Source of the DNA: Aaosphaeria pasadenensis
Lineage: Eukaryota; Ascomycota; Dothideomycetes; Pleosporales
DNA length: 64,000 nucleotides
NCBI GenBank assembly: GCA_022813625.1
Contig: JAKLMB010000002.1
Location: 806,001 to 870,000, forward strand
Reading direction: 5' to 3'
The notes beneath the pieces are model-generated. The model was not told the DNA's origin. It did not search any database and worked only from the letters and a program-made list of their open reading frames with translations. Of this stretch, positions 1-11,182 are shown piece by piece. The position numbers were made by a program, and so were the translations under genes. Position 1 is the first letter of the stretch; each line of letters opens with the position of its first letter.

Positions 1-1481
1 GAAGAGGTCGTCTGAGTCTCTGACCGACAACCGCGTGCTTGATAGCATTGTTCTACCTGCTAAACACGTTCACTGTCCTTCACCTTCGGGAGTTTTCTAC
101 AATTGGCGCATTCAGGAAGGTTGGGTGGGTGACTGATCGATATGGGCATATTGGAGTGACGGTTCTCCTGGGTTTCAATCCAAAAGGGCTTCATGGAAAG
201 CTACTACATTTGGTTCCGGGGTAGCATCTCTTTCGCTGTCTACCGGACCGCATTACAATTCGGATTAGGTTATCCTGGTACATAGGTGGTGGTATCACTT
301 TGGCTTCTGTCATTGATCTTGCCTAGTATCCGAATAAAATACAATGATTTACCTCTAAAACGTTTGAATTCTTACTCATGTTCGCTTCCAGACTCACAAT
401 GTAGCATTGTAAATCAGAGGAAGATGTCGCAATAAGCCTTGGTGGTAGCTTCGTGTTTCTTGACTCCAGCCTCGCCCAATCCACGCTATGCAGCGCTTGC
501 GGGCCGTTGCTCTCTTATCACAACATTGTCCCCACCTGGGCGTCGATGAAGTCGAATTAATGCACTGCGTCATAATTGAGCATACCAAGAATTATACAAG
601 ACATTTAGCTCACTCAAAAGGTGAGACGGGCTGATGTTGAATTACACCTGCTAACAAGGACGGACATGGCTTGATAGATATGGCCTGTGCAGATAATCAC
701 ATCAACCTCATCGCATCCACGCTTCCACAACCACCATCAATCCTCACCACCGCTGTATCAATTCGATTCGCCCGGTCTCAATCTCCTACACTCCGCCGAT
801 CCAGTAGCACAATGTAGAAAAGAAATTATGCAGAAGATCTAGCCCTCCACCATCAGCCTCGATCCCATCCATCGGACCAAAAGCCTCGTCAAGAACGGTT
901 TCCCGCCCCGCTAGCAAAGAGACGGGGGCATGCAGATCGGCAATCACGACATTCACCCCCGCGATGCCGAATATCACATCCCATCTGCTACCGGCAACTA
1001 CCATTCACCACTACACACCCGTTCATTGTGTAGCTCCCGCTCCCACGCTTAGACAGGAATCCCCCAAAATGTCATCAGAACTCCCCTACGATCACCAATG
1101 ATAAATGGTCCGCCATGAATTAGCTCATCGCATGGGGCAGGTTCGCGTCCGCCGCCATGTCCCAAAAACCCCAGTTACATGAGCGCCCACAACCCAATCA
1201 AGACTTCATTACCCCATGAAGCTTTGTCTCCGTGGCGTCTTGTTCAAGGACTCGCTTGCGTGATGACAGTCTTGTGGGCTGCCATTGCATCATGCAGGAG
1301 TCTGTCTGTGACGGCCGGCCAATGTCGCCGTTTTATTAAAGAGCTGCAGCGTGCTGTTCTCGTTGCTAGACCTGGATACTGGGACAGGCACAACGGTTTA
1401 TCTTACTTCTGCCTGTACTTTTGGGATTGCAATTGAAAGTTGAATCATTCATCGATCACATCCTACTGGCGTTACAACAAC
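1..1481. other. Left intergenic region and upstream region of the MFS gene
   Basis: I see no gene I can support here. A short minus-strand frame at 786-1004 (72 residues) is GC-richer than its surroundings and reads like protein, but it has no partner exons or family I recognise. The last few hundred bases before 1482 should hold the promoter and leader of the permease gene. No tRNA or repeat was seen. Confidence 0.5.
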
Positions 1482-3222
1482 ATGGCGACCGAACAAGAGA
1501 AGCGTGAGCTCGACGCTACCAAAGGCGAGGGCCCGCCTCTGTCCACTACATCTGATTCCGAGCTCGAGGCTGAGAGCGGTACCGTCAATGAGAAAAAGTT
1601 GCTGCGTGCATTGGACCTCAGATTGCTTCCCGCGGTATCGATTCTCTACTTGTTATCTTTCCTCGACCGTAGCAATGGTATGCCAATCAATCACCCAGCC
1701 CTATCTATCTTCTCTCCTCTATCACTGTGCCAGTCGACGTCATGTGACTAACAAACCATCAACAGTCGCCAACGCGCGTATCGAGGGCCTCACCACCGAT
1801 CTTGGAATGACGGGAAACCAGTACCTGACAGGCCTGACGCTTTACTTCATCGGCTACGTGCTTTTCGAAATACCATGCAACATCATTCTCAAGAGAACAA
1901 CGCCCAAGTTCTGGCTGCCAACTCTGACTCTCGCCTGGGGGATCGTGGCGACGCTTATGGGTGTTACGCAGAATCTTGCTGGGTTCTTCGTCGTGCGATT
2001 CTTGTGAGTTGATGCGGTTGCTAGAGACGAATTGACTTTCTTGATGCTGATTGGGATGTAGTTTGGGTGTGACAGAGTCCGGCCTTTTCCCAGGTGTCGT
2101 GTACTATCTTTCAATGTGGTATAAGAGAGATGAGCGACAGTACCGCATCTCTCTCTTCTTCAGCTGCGCTTCGCTTGCGGGCGCTTTTGGTGGTATTCTG
2201 GCTTGGGGTATTGCGCATATGAAGGGTGTTGGTGGGTATGCGGGATGGCGATGGATCTTCATTCTTGTGAGTTCGCTTCGAATGTCGTTCCGGTTGACTA
2301 TCTAACAGTGATATAGGAAGGTATACTTACTTGCGTCATTGCGGTCATTGCATACTGGTTCATCTCCAACTATCCCGAGAACGTCAGCTGGCTTTCCAAG
2401 ACGGAGCGTGCGTTCATTCAGGCCCGTCTGAAGGCTGATAGCGATGCAACGAACCAGGAGGCTTTCAGGTGGGCCGATGTATGGGAATCTTGCAAAGATA
2501 TCAAGGTGTGGCTTTACGGTCTTGGATTCCACACCATGAGTCTTCCTTTGTATACTCTATCCCTTTTCATGGTAAGTCACCTTACGAAATTTCAGTATAC
2601 ATCGTACTCATCCACACAGCCAACAATCATCAAAGACATGGGCTACACCTCCGCGCATTCCCAACTCCTCACCATCCCCCCCTACGCCGTCGCCACCATC
2701 TTCACCGTCTTCTGGGCGATCCTCTCCGAGAAATACAAAAAGCGCGCCCTCTTCATCGTCATCACCTCCTCCTTCGCCATAATCGGCTACATCATCCTTC
2801 TCTCCAACCCCAACCCCAAACAAAAGCCCGGCGTCTCCTACCTCGGAACCTTCTTCGCCGCCGTCGGCATCTACCCCTCCGTCGCCCTCGTCCTCTCATG
2901 GCCCGCCATCAACGTCTCCGGGCAAACCAAACGTGCAACCGCAAACGCTATGCAGATCTCCATCGGCAACCTCGGCGCCGTGCTGGGTACCCAGCTTTAC
3001 CGCCCCAAGACAGCGCCGCGGTACCTCCTAGGTCACTCTTTCGCGCTCGGGTACCTCGTCATGAACATCGTTGTCGTGAGCACGCTTTGGGTCATCCTCA
3101 ACAAGGAGAACAGACAGAAACAAGAGTATCTCGCCGCGCACCCCGAGACGAATGGGTTCCATGACTCCGACGAGGATCTGAGGCAGGGTGATAGACATCC
3201 GAGGTGGCATTTCAACGCTTAG
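1482..3222 (+). CDS. MFS transporter, anion:cation symporter (Dal5/allantoate permease-like) family
   Basis: Predicted plasma-membrane permease of 498 residues. Exons are 1482-1677, 1766-2003, 2062-2266, 2317-2571 and 2620-3222; all joins keep frame. The N-terminus is a charged cytosolic tail followed by LDLRLLPAVSILYLLSFLDRSN, then VANARI across the first intron (residues 62-71), the signature at the end of TM1 in the ACS family (TC 2.A.1.14). RFFLGVTESGLFPG, split by intron 2, is the conserved TM4 element of the same family, and about 12 hydrophobic segments follow. Family members carry organic anions such as allantoate, nicotinate, pantothenate or tartrate; the substrate cannot be read from sequence. 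The 5' ATG at 1482 is chosen over one at 1440 because MATEQEK gives a normal soluble tail. The coding strand is C-rich in exon 5 and turns purine-rich near its end. Confidence 0.9.
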
Positions 3223-3817
3223 GGGGCGTGCTGCTTGCTTGCTTTGCTTACAAGACGCATCATTAAGAACGTAGGGGGTTTGTTGCTGATACACGAGATA
3301 CCAAGACTGCTCAAGAATAGCTAATCACTATATCATAATAATTCAATATTATTTCCATCTATCAAAGCTGATTTGCCCAGTGCCAGCCTGCCCTGCATCT
3401 TTAAACGTATTTTCTTTTGGAAAGCTCACATGCCTGGGAAAAGTATAACGTGTTTCTTCGTTTCATTTATCCACGTGCAGGGATTCCCCGCCATGTTGAT
3501 TAAACCCCAGATAATTTCCCCATCGCTAGGGGAGCCAAGCGAGGGTCGTTGTAATCTGGAAGCTGTGTCGAATGTTCCGATACATGTGAGGGGACGGGGT
3601 GGGTTGGGGAAATGATATATCTGTCTTGTGGGAGGGAGGGTCTTTTGGCAACGTCTGATAACTTTTGGTCAGATGTTTGCATTACGTACTTGAGCTGCAG
3701 AGCTTGTATTGATTTTATTGACTTGAGATGCCCGCTATACTATAGACTGCATCACTTTGTCATATTTTTGATATATCTTCTATTCAGCTTCAGGTTCTGC
3801 GGGCTGTAGTAGTTTTC
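3223..3817. other. Intergenic, permease 3' end to hydroxylase promoter
   Basis: The two genes are in tandem on the plus strand. AT-rich sequence follows the permease stop. A TATA-like stretch (CTATACTATAGA) at about 3736-3747 sits some 70-80 bases before the ATG at 3818 and could belong to the hydroxylase promoter. Nothing else is seen. Confidence 0.4.
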
Positions 3818-4901
3818 ATGACTGTCAGAGAAATGGAGGAAAAGAATCAAGACCAGCCAGAGGACGCGACCACGACCATCGTATGCCCCTTACCCATAAA
3901 ACGTTCACATAGAAACTGTATCAATCTAACATTATCAGCAGAAGAACTCACGATCATTTCCCAGACTTCCCATCGTTTCTGTCGCCTTTCTAGTGACAGT
4001 ATCAGCGGTTCTTGGGACAGGAGTCCTGAACCGCCTCCCCGTACAAATCCCACCCATCTTCAACACCTGGAATGATATCTCATCCACTTCCCACGACACC
4101 AACCTCAACGACACCACCCCCTTCACCCCCCTCACAACCTGCACCCCAAACCACACCTACACCACCACCATAATCTCAACCTCCCCCCTCGTAATCTACA
4201 TAACCTCCTTCCTCACGCCCCTCGAATCCGCCTCCCTCATCCACCTCGGCGCCTCCCTCTTCACCCCCTCCCACATCTCCACCCCGGCGGGCAACGTCCC
4301 CGTCACAGGCCGCACCTCCACCTCCGCCGGCCTCCCACTCACCTCGCCCCTAGTTTCCTGCCTCATCTCCCGCGCCCGCAGCTTCATGGGCCCTCTCCTC
4401 CCCCCCTCCTCCCCCTTCTCAACCCCCCAACTCGTCCGCTACCACCCCACCCAGAAATTCGACCTCCACACCGACCACTGGCCCACCCACCAAGTCCTCC
4501 GCATCCCAGGCGACCCCAACTCCGGCCGCCTGTACAACCGCCCCGCATCCTTTTTCGTGTTCCTCCGCGCGGACGCCCTCGAGGGCGGCGAGACGTGGTT
4601 CCCCGACGTGCATCCTCTCACCAATGTCTCTGCGTTGCGGGAGATGTATGGGGATACGGTTGTGCCGGGGGAGGATGTGGGCGTCGAGGGGGGCGTGGCG
4701 TTTAAGCCGGTTGTGGGGAATGCGGTGTTTTGGGTTAATGTTGATGGGGAGGGGAATGGGGATGAGAGGGTGAGGCATGCGGGGTTGCCGGTGAGGAAGG
4801 GGGAGAAGATTGGGTTGAATATATGGCCGAGGAGGTGGTTTGGGTGGGAGGATGGGGAGGAGGGGAAGGGGAGGGAGAGGAGGAGGGGGGTTTTCGTTTG
4901 A
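3818..4901 (+). CDS. Membrane-anchored 2OG-Fe(II) dioxygenase, prolyl 4-hydroxylase alpha-like
   Basis: 341-residue protein encoded by exons 3818-3880 and 3939-4901, with a 58-base intron after 21 codons. A hydrophobic segment at about residues 31-50 (LPIVSVAFLVTVSAVLGTGV) probably anchors it in the ER membrane with the catalytic part in the lumen, as in known P4H-type proteins. The catalytic domain shows the iron-binding HxD (H198, D200 in LHTDHW), FFVFLRADALEGGETWFP in the core beta strand, and a distal His (H301) followed ten residues later by Lys311, the usual 2-oxoglutarate-binding position. Family members hydroxylate proline in peptides; the substrate here is unknown. The 5' two thirds is extremely C-rich and the last 290 bases G-rich on the coding strand. 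Confidence 0.85.
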
Positions 4902-5703
4902 TGGGTTGGAGAGGGGGTGGAGATGGAGAGGCTTATATAGGGTTCTCAGGTACTAGTTTGGTCTAGAATGAAGATTGGTTTTGTATCAGGGAATCTCTGC
5001 TGTATGACGTCTTGCTTTTAGTATCTGTCATAGCCCAAGAGACTCTAGAAACCTTGTCTCGGATTCCCGTTCCATATTTCACTGTAGCGGTGACGTCGTA
5101 CTTCTAACTCGATGAAAGAATCCAGTCAATTTAAGGAGGTTTGCATAGAAAAGGGGCTTGTCCTGTATTGCTGTATTACAGAGGTGACAGACAGGTGTAG
5201 GAAAAGATAGTAAAAACAAAAGTTAAAACAGTAGAAGCTGTTCATCTCTGGGGATTAAGATCTCTCGTATGGCTACTATCTTTTGAGAATTCTTCTACGC
5301 ATCACAGTGAACATGAATTTGCCTTTGGGATGGTTGACATACAACTTCCAATGAACAGTCACTTCTATGTTGTATCCTAATTAAAGGATCAAAGATTAAA
5401 GGTTGTATTTGTAAATATATAAAGGGTAATGTATTCGAAGTTCTTACCAAGGCCGAAAAGCATACATCTCTATAGGTCATGCAGTTGAAGGCTAGTCCTG
5501 AAACCAGTTCCTACCAAAACAAACATCTTACATGGCTCGCCACAATGCCGTATTAGGGGTCCGTGGAAGATTTCCCATAACACAGGTTGAAGACAAATAC
5601 CAAAGGATGAAATGAAACGACCCTCAGTCCTTCTTCATCGCCAACATACCAGTCTTCGGGTGGTGGATGACGAAGATGTGCCAGACGAACAGGCAGGGAA
5701 ATC
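4902..5703. other. Intergenic between convergent genes
   Basis: AT-rich sequence between the hydroxylase (plus) and the F-box gene (minus). It holds 3' ends and possible polyadenylation signals only; short ORFs here have no protein character. Confidence 0.5.
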
Positions 5704-6504
5704 TTAATATTCAGCCAAAGGGAAACTGTGCCAAACATCATACCAGTCTTTTCTTCCCTTGGACTCTGGCCATAGTTCTTCCCAAACTGCCATGATCATT
5801 ATTCTCTTTATTTGTACTGATCCTGATGACTTCTCCCATTTGGAAATAATTTCCTTGAAATTTCTATCCGATCTAAACGTACCTCTGTACCTAAACTGAC
5901 CTACGCACAATGGGCGCGAGAGCTCTTCGCAGTGGAGTTCCCCACACTCCAGACCCACCCGACGGCGTTCACATTGCCAGCGCCGAGACATATAAGCACA
6001 AATCTTTTCTGTAACGGCCAGCTTGGTAAACAGTGGGGCGCTTTGGATCTTTAGACGCTGAAGGGATGGGTTTAGTCCTTCTAGCTCTATACGATGCTTT
6101 TCGAAAATATATCGAAAGATCGCCTGAACGAGGGTTTGGTCGACTGCACCATCGATGAGCTCGCGACGTGTCCGATTGGCATTGATTTCATTGGGATTGT
6201 CTCTAAAGACATCATTCATAAGTTTTAGGGAGAGAGATTCCAGTCTCCGGAATCGACCCAGGGCTTTGTATAAGGCAACTTCCTTTACATCCCCGTTTTT
6301 TCGCAAGAGTGTAAGACTGAGGTGACGGAGATTAGGGCAACTTCCGTGAATTTCCTCGATTTCTCTAGTTATGCAAATGAGATATTCTACCTCCAGAGTT
6401 TTCAAAGATTGTCCGTGTTGCTTTCGGATGGCTTGCATGATATGATCGTTGACTGCCTCAAGTTTTAGTACAGTGAGTGGCGGCATGGCCACCAAAAACT
6501 TCAT
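5704..6504 (-). CDS. C-terminal part of an F-box/leucine-rich protein, out of frame with its 5' part
   Basis: 266-residue frame starting MKFLVAMPPL. It contains leucine-rich-repeat-like stretches (LTVLKLEAV, LKTLEVEYLI, LRHLSLTLL, RLESLSLKL) as in the C-terminal half of fungal F-box proteins. Its first base is the last base of the stop codon of the upstream F-box frame, so the two halves abut exactly and differ in phase. It has no promoter space of its own. I infer it is the tail of the same gene, disrupted by an indel or, less likely, joined by an intron that I could not place with good splice sites. Confidence 0.6.
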   Translation of the reverse strand: MKFLVAMPPLTVLKLEAVNDHIMQAIRKQHGQSLKTLEVEYLICITREIEEIHGSCPNLRHLSLTLLRKNGDVKEVALYKALGRFRRLESLSLKLMNDVFRDNPNEINANRTRRELIDGAVDQTLVQAIFRYIFEKHRIELEGLNPSLQRLKIQSAPLFTKLAVTEKICAYMSRRWQCERRRVGLECGELHCEELSRPLCVGQFRYRGTFRSDRNFKEIISKWEKSSGSVQIKRIMIMAVWEELWPESKGRKDWYDVWHSFPLAEY

Positions 6505-7679
6505 TATGAGTGCTCTTTATGGGCCCGGAACGAGAACATGTCCACGACCACGGCTGCGAGGTTGCTCGAATCATAGTTCGCCAACTCGTTGGACAACATC
6601 TTCAAAGCGTGCTTGGCGACACTGCTCCGAGAGTCGAGAGATCGACGTCTCTCGAGTTCTTTGAATAAAGCCTGATCCAAGACGCATATCCACCGCTTCG
6701 AAGGTTCTGTGTTTTCGTAGGACTGTCCCTGGGGTTCGGCCTTAAATGGGTCGTGCCAAGTATACTTTGTCCGTGGATAATCCAGTCCCTCTCCCGCAAT
6801 TGGCAGATCTTGTGGCCATAAACAGTGAGATCGTAAATTAGGAGCCAGTCCCCTCGCCATGGCGATTTTAATCTTATCATTGTAATCGAGATGTGCATTG
6901 CGGTTAGGATGTGTGGAATAGTCGAGACGTGGATGATGGACTGAAATGGAGGGACCCGATATGCTGACCAGGTTAGGCGACGAGATCAGAGCATATTCAT
7001 CGGGATCAATTTCGCCATATTCCGTAGTCCCCTGATAGACGCTGCGTATACTAAAGGTGAGAACATGCAAACTAACATTGACACATTCTGTGTGGAGAAC
7101 ATCTAACAAGCATCGTGGAACCTGATCAAAAGATACCCAAACTAGCTCTTTCAGTACTGGTAGCGTCCGTATAAATGCTGCAAATTTTCTCCATCTCAGG
7201 TTGGCTTGTCGCTTGTTCTTCTTCCATGAGAGATCTACGCCAACGAAAGATGTTTCTTGGTTTGGCCTTGTGAAAGGGTCTTCGTCATTGACGAGTTCCT
7301 TCAGTCTTCTTTTCAAACAGGGATCCTTGGTGCGCAATCGGGTTGAATCCGTGTACCTTCCTACCATGCTCCCAAAGACTTTCGCTCGACGAACATATCG
7401 CACACGGTCTTTTATCGAAAGCGTCTTTTGGATTTGTTCGATCAGGGATGCTGCATGCTCTTCGCCTTTCACGTCGAGCACAAGCCGTTCGAATCGTTCG
7501 CGTTCTGCTATTTCGCAACAGTGCTTACTGGCCAATGCAAATGCCAGTAGACTGGATCGCTTCTTATCTCCTGCACCAAGATATTCGCAGATCTGCTCCA
7601 GTGGGAGTAGTGGCAGGCGTTCCAATGGCGACAAAATTGGTGGTGGATGGTGATTGTTGTCCATGGTTGTTGGATCCAT
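6504..7679 (-). CDS. F-box domain protein, N-terminal part, probably frameshifted
   Basis: 391-residue frame. After a short tail, LSPLERLPLLPLEQICEYLG (residues about 17-36) is an F-box, the segment that binds Skp1 in SCF ubiquitin ligases; such proteins recruit substrates through their C-terminal repeats. The frame ends at a stop at 6504-6506 just where a leucine-rich frame in another phase begins. About 110-150 bases upstream a second phase reads DVDLSTLGAVSPSTL before the original phase resumes with KMLSNELANYDSSNL; this looks like a pair of compensating shifts. I take it as an aging or disrupted F-box/LRR gene, or a sequencing artefact. F-box is clear; integrity is doubtful. Confidence 0.65.
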   Translation of the reverse strand: MDPTTMDNNHHPPPILSPLERLPLLPLEQICEYLGAGDKKRSSLLAFALASKHCCEIAERERFERLVLDVKGEEHAASLIEQIQKTLSIKDRVRYVRRAKVFGSMVGRYTDSTRLRTKDPCLKRRLKELVNDEDPFTRPNQETSFVGVDLSWKKNKRQANLRWRKFAAFIRTLPVLKELVWVSFDQVPRCLLDVLHTECVNVSLHVLTFSIRSVYQGTTEYGEIDPDEYALISSPNLVSISGPSISVHHPRLDYSTHPNRNAHLDYNDKIKIAMARGLAPNLRSHCLWPQDLPIAGEGLDYPRTKYTWHDPFKAEPQGQSYENTEPSKRWICVLDQALFKELERRRSLDSRSSVAKHALKMLSNELANYDSSNLAAVVVDMFSFRAHKEHS

Positions 7680-9020
7680 TGAACAGCAGTCGAGATGTTT
7701 GTTGCAATAGATGTAATGGAGAAGGAAGTCGAATTTCTTTTCTTCATATAGAACTATTGATATTGATAAGAATCATTGTGAGGTCTGATTAATTAGTTTA
7801 CTGTGCTGCTGCAAGTGCCAGCCTCACATCTTTGGCTTGCTCCGTGCGCAATCAGAAATGAATCATGTGGCACCTATTCACCATAATTGTAGATGCCTAA
7901 TGACAGCATCCAAGCACAAAGCTTCAAGTCAACTTCATTCTTATTTTGCAGTCAAGGCACCCGCGAGGCGCCTCAATCAATCACTCAACATTTTGATAGG
8001 CGGTTTGAGTGAAAGGTGTCACGGCTTGGAAGGGTCTCAGCATACTTCGGACAACCGGAAACAGTCAACTCATTGGTGCTTTTAGCTCCAGCTTAATTCA
8101 CCTCCAGAACATTTAGAATCATATAATCTGTTCCCACACACTGCACTTACTCCTAAGGCCAGAAGCCTGAAGCCTGGAAAGCAGGACGAAACCTGCCTTG
8201 AAACCTAAAATACATCTACGGACGCTATGGATCGTTGTTGAGCATAATGTAAACAACCGAAAGAGGCAGCTGGTTTGGCAGTTCCGACGCAATCAGTTGC
8301 TTGGTCCCTTTTACGTGGTCGAAATATGTACATTGAACAAACTCTAATGGTCTTTATCCTTGCCGAGTTGGGGGCCACTTTACTCAGCAAAGTGAATGTA
8401 TCGGAGGATGTAGGCTTGTCGTCTTCAGCTCTATATCACTTGCGCCCCTGATTGACCTCTAAACGCGACTCGTTCGATCGCAGCATCGCTTAAATACATT
8501 CTGGAAAGCGAATTGTATGCTTCTTTAGCAGTTCCTAGTAGTAAATCGCACGTGGGTTGCTTGTGGGGGCCGGGTTGCGAGCGTTTGATACGTCCGCAAG
8601 CTGCCCCTGGGGCGTATGCGTAACACTTCTTCTTGATCGGTCTGTTTGGCTGCGCTAGTGTTCGCTTGGTCGACGAAACGCCATTATGCAGTCTCAAGGT
8701 AGAACATACTGGCGGCTATACCTACAAAATGGGATGAAAGGCCGAGCTCTACTATTTGGGAATATCTACAGGCGCCTATAGACGAGAATATAATCTGCTA
8801 TACAGAATCATCATTATCATATTGTTTGATTCCACAGCTTTCAGCGAATTCGGCAATATCAAACTTTGTATGACACTTGACAAACAGTTTGATCAGTGTC
8901 TTCTATATTATCTCTACATCACCGAAATTCGTCACATTTTAACAACTTACAACTACTTCTTTGGTTATATCAGCCACTGATCCATACTTTCCCCACATCA
9001 CCAAGCTCACTATAACCAGC
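7680..9020. other. Divergent intergenic region
   Basis: Lies between the F-box gene (minus) and the His-rich protein gene (plus), so it holds both promoters. AT-rich runs near 8800-8960, including TATATTAT at about 8906, are plausible promoter elements for the plus-strand gene. Short ORFs on both strands have no recognisable content. Confidence 0.4.
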
Positions 9021-9977
9021 ATGATCTTCCAGTCCCTGCGAGGCAAACACCCAGGCCTCAAACCAAGCTCCAAACGATTCTCCTGCCCATGCTGCGGCAC
9101 ACTATCCTACTATTCCCATCTCAAAGATCCACTCACAGATGACCTCAACGACCGCGACGTGCCCGAGCTCGACTATTCCGACAATGCCGACCAAGATTCC
9201 GACGACGTCTCGGACGACTCAGACTTAGAATACCTCGTCGACCCACTCGCCGAGCGCCCGCTCCCCAGAATCAAGATCTACCCGCCCCCGTCGTCACACG
9301 GCAGAACTAGGACGCATTCTCGTACGTCGTCCACTCAGAGTCATGACAGCATGTCGTTCAAACCCACCACCGACGACGACGTCGTCGTGGGCATCAAACA
9401 CGACCTCAAGCCCGCACTGAGATCCCGCAAAAGCCACAAGCACCACCACCATCACCACAAGCACAACCCCAATCATCACGACCACAACAATCCCAAATCC
9501 AAAACCACTCCAACCCCCAACTACAAATACACATACACATCCCCCTCATCCCCCAAAATGGCCCGAAACAGCGAACCCCCCACCCCCCTCCCGCACTTCC
9601 GCAAAGGCACCGCAATCTACAAAGACAGTCTCGGCGGCCGCAAACCCGCCACCGAGCGACGCTCCAAGTCCCCCGACTCCCTCTCAGACGTCGGGCTTCC
9701 CTCCGCGGAAGATCGTCTCATGAGCCGCACTCTCGACGCGCTGTGGGACCGGTTCGCGAAGGAGTATGCTCCGCAGTGCAAGGACTTCGTGGGGCGTCGG
9801 CCTCGAGATGTGGTGGGGAGGGCGCTAAAGGAGAGGACGAGGTTGACGGAGGAGTTGACGCAGATTCTTTGCCTGGTTCCGACGGATGCTATTGCGGATG
9901 CTGAGGTGAGGGACCGGCGGAAGCGGTTGATCAACTTGATTCAGGGGTGGTTGGATATTGTGGCGGAGGTTAAGTGA
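9021..9977 (+). CDS. Unrecognised protein with acidic, His-rich and Arg/Lys-rich regions
   Basis: 318 residues, single exon; the ATG at 9021 (MIFQSLRG) is preferred over an in-frame ATG 20 codons upstream because conserved-looking sequence begins there. Residues about 20-30 have SCPCCGTLSYYSH, a possible half zinc ribbon. An acidic stretch (DNADQDSDDVSDDSDLEY) follows at about 55-75, then a His/Asn-rich low-complexity run (KHHHHHHKHNPNHHDHNN), a Ser/Pro-rich linker, and a more ordered C-terminus (LDALWDRFAKEYAPQCKDFVG and helices to the end). I do not recognise the family. The gene is C-rich on the coding strand until about 9750 and G-rich after. Confidence 0.75.
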   Translation: MIFQSLRGKHPGLKPSSKRFSCPCCGTLSYYSHLKDPLTDDLNDRDVPELDYSDNADQDSDDVSDDSDLEYLVDPLAERPLPRIKIYPPPSSHGRTRTHSRTSSTQSHDSMSFKPTTDDDVVVGIKHDLKPALRSRKSHKHHHHHHKHNPNHHDHNNPKSKTTPTPNYKYTYTSPSSPKMARNSEPPTPLPHFRKGTAIYKDSLGGRKPATERRSKSPDSLSDVGLPSAEDRLMSRTLDALWDRFAKEYAPQCKDFVGRRPRDVVGRALKERTRLTEELTQILCLVPTDAIADAEVRDRRKRLINLIQGWLDIVAEVK

Positions 9978-11182
9978 CGATACTGATGAGAGATTGGGTT
10001 ATACGTACTCAATTGATATATAAGCTTGATGCAACTAAGGGTGGTTCTCAAACTAGCTGGTCTGGTGTGAGGAAGGTACAGTAGTGGAAAGGAAGATTTT
10101 CCAAAAGTTGACGTTGTTTCATTATTGGACTTGTTCAAATTTCCTAATACACGCCATTTCCTTAGCACAGCAACACTGCCATTCAGATATATTCTTTATT
10201 GTCTTCCTTCGTGTCAACTGAGTTATAATCGAATAAGGAAACATACACAGGCCCTCTACCTAGCAATAATATATATTGACATTATCATAATCACAACTCT
10301 GTACTTGGGTAATTAGTCGTCTTCTAATCTTCACTGTCTCCAAACCCCCAATACTTTAACCAAATAAGATCTCAAAACCCAACACAATCCTCTCACATCC
10401 TTCTGCCTCCAGCGCAACCAAACAAATACCTCAGTGGGCGACTAATTCCGCCAATGGAAAATGAGAAATGTGTGAGGTCAACTCGGGGTAGGGCGCAGAG
10501 TCGGGTAAGCGCTGCTCCTCGTGATACATTGGCATCTCCTTCAACCATTCAATCATACCGAATCACCAAATAACGATGCAACGATAATGGCACGTCCGAA
10601 AGTCTGGCGGCACGAATCCTTGGTATGATTTTCACTCTTCTATATACCGAAAATACACATATACATACATGTATTTGTGACACACCAGAACATCGATGGC
10701 CCCCAAAAGTCCAAAGCCCAATCCCCTTTACCCCCTCACGCACCCGGAGAAACAGCTTTCATGTCTCCGAAACTTTTCTCAATCTCTCCCTCAAAACAAA
10801 TCTGCTCTGCATGCTATGAACTCCCGGAAAGTGCAATGGAAAAACCAGTTAAAAAGACCGCTTTGCTATGAGGAAGAGGGAAAACGGGAAATGCCTTATA
10901 TGCAGAAGAACGGAAATGATACAGTGAACATGAGTCGTGATGATGATGTTTCTTGTGCAGTCATCCATTTCGTCGTGGTCGTTGTCGTTGTCGCCTTTAT
11001 GCGAAAGTTGTGGTTCTCCAATGAAGAATTTACATAGAATCGAATCGGAAAGCTTCTCTTTCATCTTACGTTGACTGCTTCTGCTCGCTTCACACAAAAG
11101 CAACGTCGACCGCCATCTTCAACGGTCCAATCCTCACTCAATGAGTCCACTCACGCTCTATCCTTTGTCACATTGAGGGATT
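9978..11182. other. Intergenic between convergent genes
   Basis: About 1.2 kb of AT-rich sequence with short overlapping ORFs on both strands and no protein-like frame. It should hold the 3' UTRs of the His-rich protein and the Caf120-like gene. A GTCGTT/GTCGTG simple run lies at about 10971-10992. Confidence 0.5.

Noticed and set aside
2469..3164. 231-residue plus-strand frame overlapping the permease
   Set aside because: Arg/His/Pro-rich out-of-frame reading of C-rich permease codons.
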